NCBI GenBank assembly: GCA_014338405.1
Contig: JTDE01002053.1
Location: 2,806-66,805, forward strand
Length of the DNA stretch: 64,000 nucleotides
From: Paragonimus skrjabini miyazakii
Lineage: Eukaryota; Platyhelminthes; Trematoda; Plagiorchiida; Troglotrematidae
Reading direction: 5' to 3'
Below are positions 61,986 through 64,000 of this stretch, piece by piece. The translations under genes were made by a program, and so were the position numbers. Positions within the stretch are counted from its first letter, which is position 1; each line of letters begins with the position of its first letter. The notes under the pieces are model-generated. The model did no database searches. It saw only the letters and a program-made list of their open reading frames with translations, and was not told the DNA's origin.

Positions 61986-64000
61986 ATTGGTTCGTGTATG
62001 ACAAGGTAAAACGTCATTCTGCATTAAGCACGAACATGTATTGTTAATCTGAAAGTTGCGGGTCTATGGTAAGCAATGCCAAGCTGCAGGATTGAACAGC
62101 ACATTTAGCACCGTCTAACCAGCGCTGATCAGCCACCTATACCATTCGACAAAAGTCTCCTTCTTGTGAACAGCTTGCCGTATTGCCTGTTCAAAATCAG
62201 CTTGCGACCTTCATATGTCGTTGACTGATATCAGAGGAGCACCTTTGTGGTCGAACAAATGAGTTGAGTTGGATGTCGTTACTTCACTGGACAGCTACGC
62301 CATTGCAACAAGCGACATAGACTATGAAGCTATTTAGGTTGTTCGAGTGGATAACTTATAACACTGGGTTATCAGTTTCCAAATATTTATGGACTCACGT
62401 TAAGGAGAAAAACATCGTGCTATTTTACAGCTGCTGCCAGATGGTATAAAAAGTAAGTCAAACGAAGAATAATCACTGCGGTAAGAGATTATGGCGCTTT
62501 CAACGGCTTGCGATATCTTCAACACTGTGCATTTGCAGACCCGACACCAACCACAATTAGAAAAGATAATGAGATCGAAATGACTGACGGTCACTTCTAC
62601 CATATTCCAATGTTGACGGAAAGATATAGGTAACAGTGTCTGTTGCGGGCTATGCAACACTAAGTTTGGCCTTTGTCGGTCCACGTGGCATGAACCGGGG
62701 GAAACCGCATTGAAATCCATGCACAAGATAATCGTCACCCACTGTGACGAGTACTCGGTCATACCTGCTTTCCAAAACAACGACGAATTCGTTTATGTAT
62801 GAGGTGCCGTTTGAACGAAGTAGTAAGATGACAAACCTCATAAACACGGCGAACGGAAAAGTCTAACAGAATGTGATTAACCACCTTGTACGTCAGACAG
62901 TTCGGAAATACATCGACCTGCTTTGCGAGGAGGAAGCGCAGCGCCATACGCCTACGAGAAAGTACTGAGCATTTTGGTCTCAAACATTACCTCAGCAACC
63001 CTCATCACCACATTGTAATTCTGCTGAAGATGCACATAGGTATTCAGGTAGCAGTGTTAATGAAGACTGTAACACTGCTAGCCTGATACAGTTAAAACGT
63101 TTGATAAAAAATTCATGCGATAACGTGGCTCAGACCCATATTGCGGAGTCCGCTGAAAGTCCGACAACAGTAGCGGGACCTTTTAACGGTGTCAGCTGGT
63201 CAATGGCCGAATTTTATGCAGTGGATATTAGAAACCATTCTTTTCAGGGCGATTAGCACTGATTGAAAAAGGCTTTTATTTTTCGATTTGGGTGCATCCA
63301 CTAGGATAGAATTTTTGTCGAGCGCATGCACTGTCAGAATGTCTACTCTTCTGGGAAATATTGGTTTAATTGACGGTTTTCTGAGCAGTAATCACTTACT
63401 CAGACATTGCCATTCTTTCGATCACATGTTTAGCTCTCCTGTGTTTACCTGACTCAACACAATTTCATCGATCTCGGTACGCTAACAGAAAGTTTCAACC
63501 GAATCAGGGAGTAACGATTTGCTTCATGAAACTGAACCTAGGAATGGGAATGCTAATCATTTGATGATGATATTTTTGCAAAGGGTAATGTTTTCTCTAA
63601 GTAAGCTGACAGAAATAGCATGAGTTCACCGTTCGAACTTCACTATAGTGTGATTCTGACGAGCTCCGAACAGCAAACAAACTACTGTGAAAAATTCATA
63701 AGCTATCTGGCATCTGGAGAAAGACTGAATGGTTGCAGCGTTCCAGTATAACGCTCCCATTATTTATGCTTATTTACGGATTCCATTGAGTCTGAGCAAA
63801 ATAACACCAATAATTTATAATTGAATCATTAAATGTAAAATGATCATCGGGCTCGTATACGGACCGCTCACCGACCAAGTGAAAGTAATCATGTACCTTC
63901 TATTTTGATCATCTCATCAATTGATGAAACCGCAGGAGTTACTGCAAATGCAAGTAACCCAAGTTTGGTTTGGTTGAAATTACTAAACACCTAAAACATC
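61986..64000. other. No recognisable gene
   Basis: Overlapping minus-strand frames between 62983 and 62400 show a short D-D-Y-L-V-H-G-F-x-x-G-F-P string that may be a retroelement trace, but this is too weak to annotate. Confidence 0.35.

Noticed and set aside
62400..62983. Minus-strand frames with a D-D-Y-L-V-H-G-F-x-x-G-F string, thought of as a tyrosine-recombinase retroelement trace
   Set aside because: Too short and in mixed frames; no RT or recombinase motif nearby.
1..64000. CRISPR arrays, bacterial operons, rRNA genes
   Set aside because: None seen; the window has spliced exons, microsatellites and eukaryotic retroelements.

Overview
The window looks like intron-rich, repeat-rich nuclear DNA of an invertebrate metazoan, most likely a parasitic flatworm (trematode or tapeworm). 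The species cannot be named from the sequence. The evidence is: AT-rich DNA with almost no long ORFs; decayed LINE endonuclease/reverse-transcriptase copies of a type I associate with flatworms; Penelope-like and Ty3/gypsy fossils; and a tRNA-like repeat carrying hammerhead ribozymes, comparable in design to the Smα repeats of schistosomes. A 100-base run of N (12510-12609) marks an assembly gap.

Only one cellular gene is well supported. It lies on the + strand and encodes a secreted or membrane protein with EGF-like domains. Its first coding exon (38647-39043) holds a signal peptide, a low-complexity linker and EGF domain 1. Its second (49897-50022) is a complete EGF domain 2. They are joined by a 10.85-kb phase-1 intron, and the second exon also ends in phase 1, so the gene continues beyond it. 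Further exons were not found in the window.

Layout: 1-2050, 3'-cut LINE copy (minus strand), with a shared leader segment to about 2260 and a gypsy gag fossil (2399-2875, minus). 7050-7331, Penelope-like RT fossil (minus). 12510-12609, gap. 13119-13640, Penelope-like GIY-YIG endonuclease fossil (plus), directly followed by a hammerhead repeat (13640-13911). 20966-21925, hammerhead-repeat cluster. 22430-24000, Ty3/gypsy RNase H and integrase fossil (plus). 28205-28690, LINE RT fragment (minus). 33248-33885, second hammerhead-repeat cluster. 38647-50022, EGF gene, whose intron contains another inverted pair of hammerhead repeats (41043-41708), a LINE C-terminal fragment (46370-46760) and other repeats. 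51470-56148, repeat-rich stretch with a second LINE copy (51955-53480) and more hammerhead repeats. 56150-64000, mostly featureless, with one CpG-rich island (about 59740-60180) and one old tRNA-like repeat (61738-61985).

The most interesting content is the hammerhead repeat family. Each unit is about 430 bp. It contains, on the same strand, a tRNA-like RNA polymerase III promoter (A and B boxes) followed within about 10 bases by a 45-nt hammerhead ribozyme motif with a palindromic, nearly loopless stem III. At two independent loci the units are arranged head-to-tail with a period of exactly 430 bp. That is the arrangement expected of retrozymes, where tandem transcripts self-cleave into unit-length RNAs. 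Two copies keep all core ribozyme residues; the others show core mutations, deletions or inversions.
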